Origin: RGIG4608 sp964534905
Lineage (GTDB): Bacteria > Bacillota > Clostridia > Oscillospirales > CAG-272
Direction: 5' to 3'
Assembly: GCA_964534905.1 (NCBI GenBank)
Contig: CAZHPZ010000028.1
Span: 1 to 19,588 of the forward strand
DNA length: 19,588 nucleotides
The notes under the pieces are model-generated. The model had not been told where the DNA came from and did not search any database. It saw only the letters and a list, made by a program, of their open reading frames with translations. The translations under genes were made by a program, and so were the position numbers. Of this stretch, positions 6,552-14,153 are shown piece by piece; position 1 is the first letter of the stretch; each line of letters opens with the position of its first letter.

Positions 6552-8189
6552 TTATGTAATTGAATTGCTATTTCTCTTACCTTTGATATGCTTAACCGTT
6601 CCAGATAAAATCGGAGTCAAGGCGAATGCTATGCATATATAGACGAAGGTATTGCCTATATAGGAATAAAGTGTTCTGAAGCTTGAGGGGTATACGGTTT
6701 CAACAATATATCCATCGGTGAGTATTGGCATTTGCCGCTTGATTACGCCTTTATCCGTGACCACACTTGTCAGACCCGTATTGCCCGAGTTAACTGTATA
6801 TCTTCCTTGTTCGACGGCACGCAGAATGTTTTGCGCGTGATGCATATTAAGAGCGCGTGAGTCAAAGAACCAAGAGTCGTTTGACGGTATCACAAAGATT
6901 TGTCCTCCGGCACGTGTGCTATCCGTTCCGAGATTTTCATATATCGAATCAAAGCATATCAGTGCGCTTATTTGACACGAATCTTCCGTATTAAATGCGG
7001 AAAACGATGTGGAGGCTTTGCCGGGTACCGAATCAGTTCCAAAGAAATTTAAATTTTCGAGAAAGGGAAGGGTGGTTTCGATCAATGATCTCATCGGAAC
7101 ATATTCTCCGAACGGTACTATCCTTATTTTGGCGTAAGCGTCAAGGGCTATACTACCGTCGGAATAGAATGCGGATAACGAATTATATCTGTTTCCGTCT
7201 GCATCTTTGCTGAAATGCCCAACGATAAGAGTCGTCCCCGTGTCACAGGCGAGAGATACAAGCGCTTCTTGGAGCGAGACTATTCTCTTGTTTGAGATGC
7301 GTATACGAAAGTCAAGATAGGTTGCAATGGTGTTTTCGGGCCAAATTATGATTTGAGCTCCGTCCTCTGCCGCCTTGCGTGTCAGAACGTTGTATATTTC
7401 GAACACATCGCTCGGAGTCATATCCATAGATTCCTGCAACGGCAGATTTCCCTGAATGCAGGCTATTTTGATTTCTTCGTCGCTGCAGGTTGGTACAAAA
7501 TAAAGAATCGTACCTGCTACTGCATTGAGTGAAAAAACGCCGAGCGCCAAAAGAGCGGCGAGCCGTCTTTTTTCGGTGTTTATGAGAGCATAAGCCAGAA
7601 GGAAATTGACAAGTACTATTATAAATGTTAAGAAATAGCTTCCGAAAAGCGACGCCGTTTGCATAAGAGGCGGTATAGCCGTTTGAGATATTGATATTCT
7701 CGACCACGGAATTCCCGCCCATGTAAGCGTCTGCGTCCATTCATTTACGGCAAAGGCAGCGCCTGTGTATACGGAGAGCGTCAATGGGTGAGATCTGAAG
7801 ATAGACGTTTTGGAAAAGAGGGATATCAACACAAAAACGAGTGCTGAAAACACGCTTTGCAAAAGCGATAGACCGAGCCATGCAAGAAGCACGATTCCAA
7901 GAGACTGCAGGTTTGTAAATCCCAAAAAATCAAGAGGATAAAAATACAGAAGCCAATAGAAGCAGACGAGATCATAGCAGATATAGAAAACGAATCCGTC
8001 AAGATATGCTTTTCGGAGCTCGTATTTTTCTCCGAGTCTGAATTTGAAAATGGCGAGCGCGAGCGGGATCAAAGCGATATATGCCAAAAATCCGATCTCG
8101 GAAAGCACAACCGTCGCTCCGAGCAAAAATCCGCTCATAGCCATAATAATCCTCGGATGCTTTTTGAGGAGCTTTTTTATTTTATACAT
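6552..8189 (-). CDS. lnt: Apolipoprotein N-acyltransferase
   Basis: Integral membrane enzyme that transfers a third acyl chain to the N-terminal Cys of lipoproteins. Residues 1-235 hold a multi-pass hydrophobic region, and residues about 240-490 the extracytoplasmic nitrilase-type domain. A final hydrophobic helix lies near 508-530. The catalytic triad is visible as Glu285 (IIWPENT), Lys354 (YAKIRIVPFGEYVP) and Cys412 (ALICFDSIYE), matching E. coli Glu267/Lys335/Cys387. AAGGA lies 10 bases before the ATG, inside the 3' end of the pseudouridine synthase gene, and the two genes overlap by 8 bases, so they are co-transcribed. The lipoprotein at 1884 is a possible substrate. Canonical Lnt is less usual in classical low-GC Firmicutes than in Proteobacteria. 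Confidence 0.93.
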   Translation of the reverse strand: MYKIKKLLKKHPRIIMAMSGFLLGATVVLSEIGFLAYIALIPLALAIFKFRLGEKYELRKAYLDGFVFYICYDLVCFYWLLYFYPLDFLGFTNLQSLGIVLLAWLGLSLLQSVFSALVFVLISLFSKTSIFRSHPLTLSVYTGAAFAVNEWTQTLTWAGIPWSRISISQTAIPPLMQTASLFGSYFLTFIIVLVNFLLAYALINTEKRRLAALLALGVFSLNAVAGTILYFVPTCSDEEIKIACIQGNLPLQESMDMTPSDVFEIYNVLTRKAAEDGAQIIIWPENTIATYLDFRIRISNKRIVSLQEALVSLACDTGTTLIVGHFSKDADGNRYNSLSAFYSDGSIALDAYAKIRIVPFGEYVPMRSLIETTLPFLENLNFFGTDSVPGKASTSFSAFNTEDSCQISALICFDSIYENLGTDSTRAGGQIFVIPSNDSWFFDSRALNMHHAQNILRAVEQGRYTVNSGNTGLTSVVTDKGVIKRQMPILTDGYIVETVYPSSFRTLYSYIGNTFVYICIAFALTPILSGTVKHIKGKRNSNSIT

Positions 8190-9150
8190 TTTTCTTGAAT
8201 TCCTTTAAGAACCAGATATCGTCCGCGGAGAGTCTGACCTCTTTGCCCTTGAGATAGCCGAGTGCACCATCGGAATTATTGAAATCAAAACGCAGTCTGT
8301 ATGCGTAAAGCGCCTGATATTTATATCCTCTTGCACGGTCGTCCTTGTTGACGCCGTATTTTCCGTCTCCGAGCAGAGGATGACCGATATATGCCATGTG
8401 CGCTCTGATTTGATGCGTTCTTCCCGTTACAAGCTCAATCTCAAGCAGAGAAGTATTGTCCTTTTCGGCAACGACACGATATTTTGTTATGATATTTTTG
8501 GAGCCGCGTACTTGCCTGTCGAATATTCTTACTTGATTTTTGTCGGCGTCCTTAAGCAGAAATCCCGTCAGAGTATCCGAACGCTTGGGCATTTTACCGT
8601 GTACCACGCAATAATAAAATTTCGATATCTCGTCATTTTTTATCTTTTCGTTCATTATACGCAGAGCCTCGGCGTTTTTGGCGCCTATAACTATTCCGCC
8701 GGTGTTTCGATCTATTCTGTTACAGAGCGCCGGGGCAAAGCTTTGCTCGCTTTCGGGATCGTATTCGCCTTTTTGATAAAGGTATGCTTTTATATGCATT
8801 ATGAGTGTATTATCCTTGCCGTCATCGTCCTCGTGTACGAGAACTCCGGGACGCTTGTTGCAAAGAATAATATTGTCGTCCTCATAAACCACCGTGAGCT
8901 TGGGCGTAATGCTTGCAAGCGCTGTGTTGTCACGTTCGGGAGAATCGAAAAATTCGTCCTTTATGAATAGCTGTACGGTGTCGCCCTCCTGCAATATGTA
9001 TTTTTGTTCACAACGGGCGCGGTTTACCTTTATTTTCTTTGTTCTTATATATTTGTACATAAGTGATGTGGGAAGTCCCTTTACGCATTTCGCAAGAAAT
9101 TTGTCAAGTCGCTGTCCTGCGTCGTTTCTTTTTATAATTATCTCTTTCAT
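8182..9150 (-). CDS. RluA-family 23S rRNA pseudouridine synthase (RluC/RluD-like)
   Basis: Isomerises specific uridines in RNA, probably 23S rRNA. An S4 RNA-binding domain occupies about residues 12-65 (AGQRLDKFLA, KIKVNRARCEQ). The catalytic domain has the family motif NRIDRNTGG with catalytic Asp147, and the C-terminal GRTHQIRAHMAYIGHPLLGDGKYG. At 322 residues it is a normal length. The start has GAGGA just upstream, but no separate promoter is visible between it and the upp terminator hairpin. Expression may therefore depend on read-through. The exact uridine targets cannot be assigned. Confidence 0.92.
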   Translation of the reverse strand: MKEIIIKRNDAGQRLDKFLAKCVKGLPTSLMYKYIRTKKIKVNRARCEQKYILQEGDTVQLFIKDEFFDSPERDNTALASITPKLTVVYEDDNIILCNKRPGVLVHEDDDGKDNTLIMHIKAYLYQKGEYDPESEQSFAPALCNRIDRNTGGIVIGAKNAEALRIMNEKIKNDEISKFYYCVVHGKMPKRSDTLTGFLLKDADKNQVRIFDRQVRGSKNIITKYRVVAEKDNTSLLEIELVTGRTHQIRAHMAYIGHPLLGDGKYGVNKDDRARGYKYQALYAYRLRFDFNNSDGALGYLKGKEVRLSADDIWFLKEFKKNV

Positions 9151-9161
9151 TTGTCCTCAAA

Positions 9162-9193
9162 TTAAAATCAGAGAGAGGAAGCCCTCTCTCTGA
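9162..9193 (-). terminator. Terminator or attenuator between upp and the pseudouridine synthase gene
   Basis: An 11-bp perfect stem (9168-9178 with 9183-9193, alternating GA/TC) has a 4-base loop. On the minus strand it is followed by TTTTAATTTG. It ends only a few bases before the GAGGA site of the downstream gene, so it would end most upp transcripts and leave partial read-through. Confidence 0.82.
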
Positions 9194-9202
9194 CGGTAAA
9201 AA

Positions 9203-9835
9203 TCAAAGTGTTCCGAAAATTCTGTCGCCTGCGTCGCCAAGACCGGGAACGATATACGCATGTTCATTGAGCTTTTCGTCAAGGGCTGCGGTATATATAT
9301 CAACGTCGGGGTGATCGGCCTGTACCTTTGCAACTCCCTCGGGAGAAGCAACAAGGCAAAGGAATCTGATGCTCTTGCAATGGTACTTGTTCTTAAGCTG
9401 TGTGATAGCATCGGAAGCGGAGCCTCCGGTTGCGAGCATGGGGTCGACGAGTATTACTATTCTTTCCTCAATATCGGAGGGCATTTTACTGTAATAGTCG
9501 ACGGGCTGATGCGTTTCGGGATCGCGGTACATACCTATATGTCCTACCTTAGCAACGGGCATAAGGGAGAGAAGTCCGTCTACCATGCCGAGACCTGCAC
9601 GGAGGATCGGAACGATTGCAAGCTTCTTGCCGGAAATCATTTTCTGCGTTGAGATGCAGATGGGTGTTTCAACCTCTACATCTTCTGTTGGAAGGTCGCG
9701 TGTAAGCTCATATCCCATAAGCATTGCTATCTCGTTGAGAAGCTGGCGAAAATCCTTTGAGCCTGTGTTCTTATCCCTCATTATAGTAAGCTTGTGGGCG
9801 ATGAGGGGATGATCCATAATATGTAACGTACTCAT
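9203..9835 (-). CDS. upp: Uracil phosphoribosyltransferase
   Basis: Cytosolic pyrimidine-salvage enzyme: uracil + PRPP gives UMP + diphosphate. The PRPP-binding loop is VDPMLATGGSA at residues 130-140, and the uracil-binding end is YIVPGLGDAGDRIFGT near the C-terminus; both are diagnostic. The 210-residue length is standard. GGAG lies about nine bases before ATG 9835. It has its own promoter and a strong hairpin after its stop. The 5' leader has a small hairpin (GCTGC/GCAGC at about 9851-9866) just upstream of the ribosome binding site; it is too small to call a known riboswitch or PyrR site. Confidence 0.97.
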   Translation of the reverse strand: MSTLHIMDHPLIAHKLTIMRDKNTGSKDFRQLLNEIAMLMGYELTRDLPTEDVEVETPICISTQKMISGKKLAIVPILRAGLGMVDGLLSLMPVAKVGHIGMYRDPETHQPVDYYSKMPSDIEERIVILVDPMLATGGSASDAITQLKNKYHCKSIRFLCLVASPEGVAKVQADHPDVDIYTAALDEKLNEHAYIVPGLGDAGDRIFGTL

Positions 9836-9885
9836 TTTTTGTACTCCGTTCCGCTGCGGGGCAGCATTTTATTTTTATCCTAAGT

Positions 9886-9914
9886 ATTATACCGCACTTT
9901 GCGCGTTTTTTCAA
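9886..9914 (-). promoter_or_regulatory. Sigma-A promoter of upp
   Basis: On the minus strand, TTGAAA (9909-9914) and TATAAT (9886-9891) are 17 bases apart in the 118-base gap between radA and upp. The start point would be near 9879, giving a leader of about 44 bases. No convincing radA terminator is seen in this gap. Confidence 0.82.
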
Positions 9915-9953
9915 TAGTATTTTATCAAAAAACTCTTATATTTATCGGATTTT

Positions 9954-11339
9954 TCAATCACGGGGATCGGAAAGCAGCTTTAGCGTGTCGTATATTGACG
10001 TTATCGGGATAAGCTCGATATTTGCGTCTATTTTTCTCTTTTCGAGATTGCGTGCCGGAACTGCGGCTCTTGAAAATCCGAGTCTTGCCGCTTCCTTAAC
10101 TCTTCCCTCAAGGTTTGAGACCGCGCGTATCTCACCTGAAAGTCCGAGCTCTCCTATGGCAACGAGGTCATCGGGAATGATCTTGTCGCGCAGTGATGAG
10201 ATGAGAGCCATTGCCACGGCAAGGTCGCTTGCAGGCTCGTCTATGCGAAGTCCGCCGATTACGTTCAGATAAGCGTCATTTGAGGAAAAACGCAAGCCAA
10301 GGCGCTTTTCAAGCACGGCAAGTATAAGATTGAGTCGGTTGTAATCTATTCCGTTCGATGTCCTGCGGGGAACGGGAAAGGCGGTCGGAGATACGAGAGC
10401 CTGAATCTCGGCAATGAGCGGGCGAGTGCCCTCCATTGTGCATACCGCACAGTTACCCGAGGCATTCTTAGGTCTGTCCGCCAGAAGCATTTCCGAGGGA
10501 TTGCAGACCTCTATAAGTCCCTCGTCTCCCATTTCGAATACGCCGATTTCGTTAGTGGAGCCGTATCTGTTTTTCATAGCGCGTATGATTCTGTATGAAT
10601 GCTGACGGTCGCCCTCGAAATACAGTACCGCATCCACCATATGCTCAAGTATCTTCGGACCCGCGATGGAGCCCTCCTTGTTGACGTGTCCGACGAGTAT
10701 TACGGAAATTCCGTCGTTTTTCGCTTTAGCTATAAAGGCAAGCGAGCATTCCTTGATTTGTGTTATCGTTCCCGGAGCACTCGATACCTTGTCACTGTAA
10801 AGAGTTTGAATGGAGTCCACGATGATAACGTCGGGCTTTACACGCTCAATCTGCGCAAGCGCTTTTTCAAGCTCCGTTTCTGTCAGGATAAAGAGATTTG
10901 TTCCCTTGATTTTGAGACGTTTTGCGCGCAGCTTAAGCTGCCCGGACGATTCCTCACCGGATATGTAGAGCACTTTCTTGTTCGCTCCGAGTGCATCGGA
11001 TATCTGCATAAGAAGCGTCGATTTACCTATTCCCGGCTCACCCGAGAGAAGAACGACGGATCCGTGCACCAAGCCTCCTCCGAGCACTCTGTCGAGCTCC
11101 GAAAGCTCCGTGTTGCTACGGATATAATCGGGAAGCTCCGCTTCGTCAAAGCGAAGAGCAACATTTTCTCTGCCCGATGTGAGCGTTCTGTGCTTTACCT
11201 CGGTCGGCTTTTCGGGAGATGTTGATATGACATCCTCTACAAAGGAGTTCCAAGCACCGCATTGATTACATTTTCCGAGCCATTTCGGAGATACGCAACC
11301 GCACTCCGAGCATATATAAACGGTTTTAAGTCCTTTCAT
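9954..11339 (-). CDS. radA: DNA repair protein RadA (Sms)
   Basis: A RecA-like ATPase that promotes branch migration in recombinational repair; cytosolic. In order there are a four-Cys zinc finger (C10, C13, C24, C27), Walker A GEPGIGKS (100-107), Walker B VIIVD (171-175), the RadA-specific KNRYG motif (256-260), and a C-terminal Lon-like domain (GGLRIDEPASDLAVAMAL). The 461-residue length is typical. GGAG precedes the ATG by seven bases. A promoter lies in the short gap after the amidase gene and overlaps its stop, so radA is probably transcribed both from that and by read-through. Confidence 0.96.
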   Translation of the reverse strand: MKGLKTVYICSECGCVSPKWLGKCNQCGAWNSFVEDVISTSPEKPTEVKHRTLTSGRENVALRFDEAELPDYIRSNTELSELDRVLGGGLVHGSVVLLSGEPGIGKSTLLMQISDALGANKKVLYISGEESSGQLKLRAKRLKIKGTNLFILTETELEKALAQIERVKPDVIIVDSIQTLYSDKVSSAPGTITQIKECSLAFIAKAKNDGISVILVGHVNKEGSIAGPKILEHMVDAVLYFEGDRQHSYRIIRAMKNRYGSTNEIGVFEMGDEGLIEVCNPSEMLLADRPKNASGNCAVCTMEGTRPLIAEIQALVSPTAFPVPRRTSNGIDYNRLNLILAVLEKRLGLRFSSNDAYLNVIGGLRIDEPASDLAVAMALISSLRDKIIPDDLVAIGELGLSGEIRAVSNLEGRVKEAARLGFSRAAVPARNLEKRKIDANIELIPITSIYDTLKLLSDPRD

Positions 11340-11368
11340 TTTTATTCTCCGATCGTATTACTGATTAT

Positions 11369-11397
11369 ATTATAAGTAAAAAATGAGGAAAAATCAA
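11369..11397 (-). promoter_or_regulatory. Sigma-A promoter of radA
   Basis: On the minus strand, TTGATT (11392-11397) and TATAAT (11369-11374) are 17 bases apart. The -35 box overlaps the stop codon of the amidase gene. Confidence 0.7.
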
Positions 11398-12149
11398 GTG
11401 CTATTGTGCAAAATATAGTCCTTGATGCCGATAAATATTGTCTCGGCAAGCTTTTCTCTGTAATTTTCGTCGGACAAAAGCTTCGCCTCGTTTGAGTTGG
11501 ATAGAAATCCACATTCAACGAGCACCGCAGGGCAGGGGAGATTGTGTAAAAGAAATATTGCACTTGTCGCCTCCTTTACGGTGCGGTTGTTGTCGGGCTG
11601 CAAGCCGCTTTTGCACTCGTTCTGTATAGATTCCGCAAGGGAGCGCGAGAGGGCATTGTTTTTGGAATAGTAGACTTGCAGTCCGCTATACTGCGTTTGC
11701 GGAAAATAGTTCATATGAATACTTATAAAAACGGGATTTTCGCATTTTTCGGTTATTTCAAGACGTGCTCGCAGGTCAAGTGCCTTTTTCTTGCCAGCAT
11801 AATCTGAATTCTTGTCGTATAGCATGGTATCGCTCTCACGTGTTGTCACGACCTGTGCACCGGCTTCCCTGAGAAGTGCGGCAAGGCGCAGAGCGATATC
11901 GAGATTGAGATCCTTTTCTATGAGTCCGTTCCCGACAGTGCCGCCGTCCTCACCGCCGTGTCCGGCATCTATGACGAATGTTATTCCCGTGTCGGAAAGA
12001 GTCTCGCTGTCCGTATCCTCGTTGTCCCTGGGCGGAAGGGTGAAATTCAATATCGGTAATATCAAAAGCAGTGAACAGAGTGCGGCGATAAGACAAAATA
12101 TAACAAAATTCAAAGCGTATTTTATCGGATAAGTGTTTTTGCGTTTCAT
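11394..12149 (-). CDS. N-acetylmuramoyl-L-alanine amidase, CwlD-like (Amidase_3)
   Basis: A zinc amidase that cleaves the bond between muramic acid and the stem peptide. The protein has a short cytosolic start, one membrane segment (about residues 10-36), and an extracellular Amidase_3 domain. Zinc ligands and catalytic residues appear in DAGHGG (His64), GLIEKDLNL (Glu78), ISIHMN and VECGFLSN. Size and single N-terminal anchor resemble CwlD of spore formers, which works on spore-cortex muramic lactam formation, but a general wall amidase is possible. ATG 12149 was chosen because GAGG ends directly against an upstream in-frame ATG (12155), leaving proper spacing only for the second ATG. That GAGG lies in an inverted repeat, see findings. 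Confidence 0.88.
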   Translation of the reverse strand: MKRKNTYPIKYALNFVIFCLIAALCSLLLILPILNFTLPPRDNEDTDSETLSDTGITFVIDAGHGGEDGGTVGNGLIEKDLNLDIALRLAALLREAGAQVVTTRESDTMLYDKNSDYAGKKKALDLRARLEITEKCENPVFISIHMNYFPQTQYSGLQVYYSKNNALSRSLAESIQNECKSGLQPDNNRTVKEATSAIFLLHNLPCPAVLVECGFLSNSNEAKLLSDENYREKLAETIFIGIKDYILHNST

Positions 12150-12180
12150 AAGCATACCTCGTTTCTATTTAATTTATGAA

Positions 12181-12210
12181 AATATACGAGGTTTTATTCA
12201 AAAAGGTCAA
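12181..12210 (-). promoter_or_regulatory. Candidate promoter of the amidase gene
   Basis: On the minus strand, TTGACC (12205-12210) and TATATT (12181-12186) are 18 bases apart. The -35 box lies in the distal arm of the preceding terminator hairpin, so this is only a moderate call. Confidence 0.5.
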
Positions 12211-12236
12211 AGCTGAATAAAATAAGCCTTGACCTT
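12194..12236 (-). terminator. Terminator of the S51 peptidase gene
   Basis: An 8-bp stem AAGGTCAA (12203-12210) with TTGACCTT (12229-12236) has extra inner pairing. On the minus strand it is followed by a T-rich tail. It lies 24 bases past the peptidase stop. Confidence 0.75.
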
Positions 12237-12259
12237 GAAATATTAAATTGCTTTTTGAC

Positions 12260-12964
12260 TTACAAAACGGTCTTTTTTACCGTTTCACCGTCATTTTCCA
12301 AAAGATATGCATTACCTCCGCAGGAAATCGAGCGCGAAAACTCTCCGTTTAAAAACTCAATCGCGGCAAGATTTTCAACGGCATATGCACGTGCGCCTTT
12401 GCCTGCAGAACGGAATGCGGCGTCGAAATCCGCCTCTCGCTCATTGTAATGCGGACACATAGTGCCGCCGAGCCAGCCGAGCCCTTTTTGCATGGAATAG
12501 GATCCGTTTTTATCGACAAGCTCGGAATCCGTGTACATATCCTCAAACCAGCATATCGCGCCTGCCGAAAGTCCGCAGATTATCACACCTCGCTCGTAGG
12601 CATTACGCACAAGCTCCAAAAGTCCGAAATCCTTCCAACGACCGAGCATATAGAGCGTGTCTCCGCCGCCGACATAAATGAAATCCGCCTTTTCGAATTT
12701 TTCTTTAATCTTTTCTATGTTCATCTCGCCGTATACGGTAAGCGCAACGTCTGCCTTGATATCAAATACCGATGTGTATGTTTTTCTGAAGCTGTTAAAA
12801 TACGGCATACTGTCGTGACTTGCCGTTCCTATAAAGAGTCCGTACGGACGCTTCTCTCCCGCATGCTCACGTGCCAGGGACGCAATGTAGCGGTCTATCT
12901 CAAGCGTTTCCTTGCTCTTCAGCTCACCGCCTCCGATTGCTATTATTCTCTTATTTACGCTCAT
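12260..12964 (-). CDS. Peptidase S51 family protein (dipeptidase E-like)
   Basis: The 234-residue protein has the S51 fold signatures: IIAIGGGE at the N-terminus, IYVGGGDTLYML (about 96-107), and the nucleophile elbow GLSAGA with Ser133, followed by MCPHYNER with His172. Known family members are the alpha-aspartyl dipeptidase PepE and cyanophycinase; the length and motifs are closer to the PepE-like group. It is cytosolic with no signal peptide. The substrate is unknown; Asp-X dipeptides are the family default. GGAG lies seven bases before the ATG. It has its own promoter and terminator, so it is a single-gene unit. Confidence 0.9.
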   Translation of the reverse strand: MSVNKRIIAIGGGELKSKETLEIDRYIASLAREHAGEKRPYGLFIGTASHDSMPYFNSFRKTYTSVFDIKADVALTVYGEMNIEKIKEKFEKADFIYVGGGDTLYMLGRWKDFGLLELVRNAYERGVIICGLSAGAICWFEDMYTDSELVDKNGSYSMQKGLGWLGGTMCPHYNEREADFDAAFRSAGKGARAYAVENLAAIEFLNGEFSRSISCGGNAYLLENDGETVKKTVL

Positions 12965-12992
12965 AAAAATCTCCGAAATATGAATTTATTTC

Positions 12993-13021
12993 ATTATATC
13001 ACGATAATATGCAAAATGCAA
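12993..13021 (-). promoter_or_regulatory. Sigma-A promoter of the S51 peptidase gene
   Basis: On the minus strand, TTGCAT (13016-13021) and TATAAT (12993-12998) are 17 bases apart, followed by a leader of about 20-25 bases before ATG 12964. Confidence 0.72.
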
Positions 13022-13096
13022 GGGGATAATTTCATCGCAAAAAACGAAGCCAATCGTCAACCGTGTGATTATTTCGTGCATAAGCACTAAAAACGC

Positions 13097-13141
13097 CGTC
13101 CGAAAATGGATATTTGCGTTATTTCCGAGAGATTTCGGACG
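13097..13141. repeat. Inverted repeat upstream of the LRR gene promoter
   Basis: CGTCCGAAA (13097-13105) and TTTCGGACG (13133-13141) form a perfect 9-bp inverted repeat around 27 bases that include a further TTTCCGA. It ends 11 bases before the -35 box at 13153. There is no T-run, so it is not an obvious terminator. It may be a regulatory site or a terminator relic; function unknown. Confidence 0.55.
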
Positions 13142-13152
13142 AGCGAATTTAA

Positions 13153-13182
13153 TTGACAGGAAAAAGGGTGCGTTGATATAAT
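13153..13182 (+). promoter_or_regulatory. Sigma-A promoter of the LRR_5 protein gene
   Basis: TTGACA (13153-13158) and TATAAT (13177-13182) have an 18-base spacer. The -10 box overlaps an in-frame ATG at 13181, which therefore cannot be the translation start. The start point is near 13189, about 31 bases before the chosen ATG. Confidence 0.85.
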
Positions 13183-13219
13183 GAGTTTACCGAAATTTAC
13201 GGAAAAGGAAGGAAAAAAT

Positions 13220-14011
13220 ATGGACAAAAACGAACTCAAATCAAAGCTTTTCAAGGGCGTGACAATCGCTCTGCCGATTTTGCTCGTGGCAATACTTGCG
13301 ATGATGGTGATAATTGCGATACGTCTGTCGGGCGGAGAATACGTTCCGACACTCGGCGACAATGTAAGCACGACGCCGAGCGATACCACAACGACCGTAA
13401 AGGAGCCGCCTCTTGAAAATCCGTCAAGCTCGGGACTGCTGTTTATAAGCTACGGAAACGGCACATGCGCTCTCGGAGGAATCGGGGAATGCACCGACGC
13501 ATTCATCATTATTCCGAGTGAAAGCCCCGAGGGAGATATCGTGACCGAGGTTGCGGACGGTGCGTTTAAAAATTGCACGGATATAAAGGGTATCGAATTT
13601 CCCGAAACGCTCAGTCGAATAGGCAGCTATGCCTTTTACGGATCGACGCTTAGAAGCATCGAGATCCCGTCAACCGTAAGGGAGATAGGCAAATATGCAC
13701 TTGTCGGATGTAAATATCTTACGGAGATAGAGGTGGACAGAGCCAATACGAATTATTCGTCATCATCGGGAGCGCTGTATTCAAAGGACGGCGATACGCT
13801 TATTACTTATCCTGCGGGAAAGACCGACAGCACGGTTATAATCGGCAGAGGCGTTGTCGAAATATCCAATATGGCTTTTTATAAATGCTCATATGTGAAG
13901 CAGGTAACCTATCACGGAACAAAGTCGTCCTGGAGAGCAGTCGAGATCGGAGCGGGGAATGACGTTATAGATGAGGCCGTAATCTACTATTCGGGAGAAA
14001 GTGACAAATAA
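13220..14011 (+). CDS. Membrane-anchored leucine-rich repeat protein (LRR_5/BspA type)
   Basis: ATG 13220 follows AAGGAAGG with good spacing; the longer frame from 13181 starts inside the promoter. The 263-residue product has a short charged N-terminus (MDKNELKSKLFKG) and one membrane helix (about 13-35). A Thr/Ser/Pro-rich linker covers about 48-70. An extracytoplasmic domain then has BspA-like repeats (DGAFKNCTDIKGIEFPETL, IGSYAFYGSTLRSIEIPSTV, IGKYALVGCKYLTEIEV, ISNMAFYKCSYVKQVTYHG). Such repeats occur in surface proteins of gut anaerobes and usually mediate binding. No enzyme domain or sortase signal is present, so a specific role cannot be given. It is a single-gene unit. Confidence 0.87.
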   Translation: MDKNELKSKLFKGVTIALPILLVAILAMMVIIAIRLSGGEYVPTLGDNVSTTPSDTTTTVKEPPLENPSSSGLLFISYGNGTCALGGIGECTDAFIIIPSESPEGDIVTEVADGAFKNCTDIKGIEFPETLSRIGSYAFYGSTLRSIEIPSTVREIGKYALVGCKYLTEIEVDRANTNYSSSSGALYSKDGDTLITYPAGKTDSTVIIGRGVVEISNMAFYKCSYVKQVTYHGTKSSWRAVEIGAGNDVIDEAVIYYSGESDK

Positions 14012-14021
14012 AGCGGTATAA

Positions 14022-14056
14022 AAACGCAGGGCATTTTTGTGTGCCCTGCTTTTTTT
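14022..14056 (+). terminator. Terminator of the LRR_5 protein gene
   Basis: An 8-bp perfect stem GCAGGGCA (14026-14033) with TGCCCTGC (14042-14049), 8-base loop, followed by seven T. It lies about 15 bases past the LRR stop. Confidence 0.93.
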
Positions 14057-14084
14057 AAAATATGAAAAAAATTTCAAAATCCTC

Positions 14085-14116
14085 TTGACAATATGATATC
14101 AAAATGATATCATATT
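14085..14116 (+). promoter_or_regulatory. Promoter of the SPFH/RHH operon with embedded tandem palindromic operator
   Basis: TTGACA (14085-14090) and TATCAT (14108-14113) have a 17-base spacer. A perfect inverted repeat with 12-bp arms (14090-14101 and 14105-14116, three A between) fills the spacer and -10 box. It contains two copies of the self-palindromic octamer TGATATCA (14094-14101 and 14105-14112), 11 bp centre to centre, about one helical turn. This matches how ribbon-helix-helix repressors bind tandem sites. The RHH protein encoded at 15190 is the obvious candidate binder (inference). Confidence 0.78.
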
Positions 14117-14153
14117 AATGTAAACACAAAACAGTTAAAGGAGGACTTTGAAT

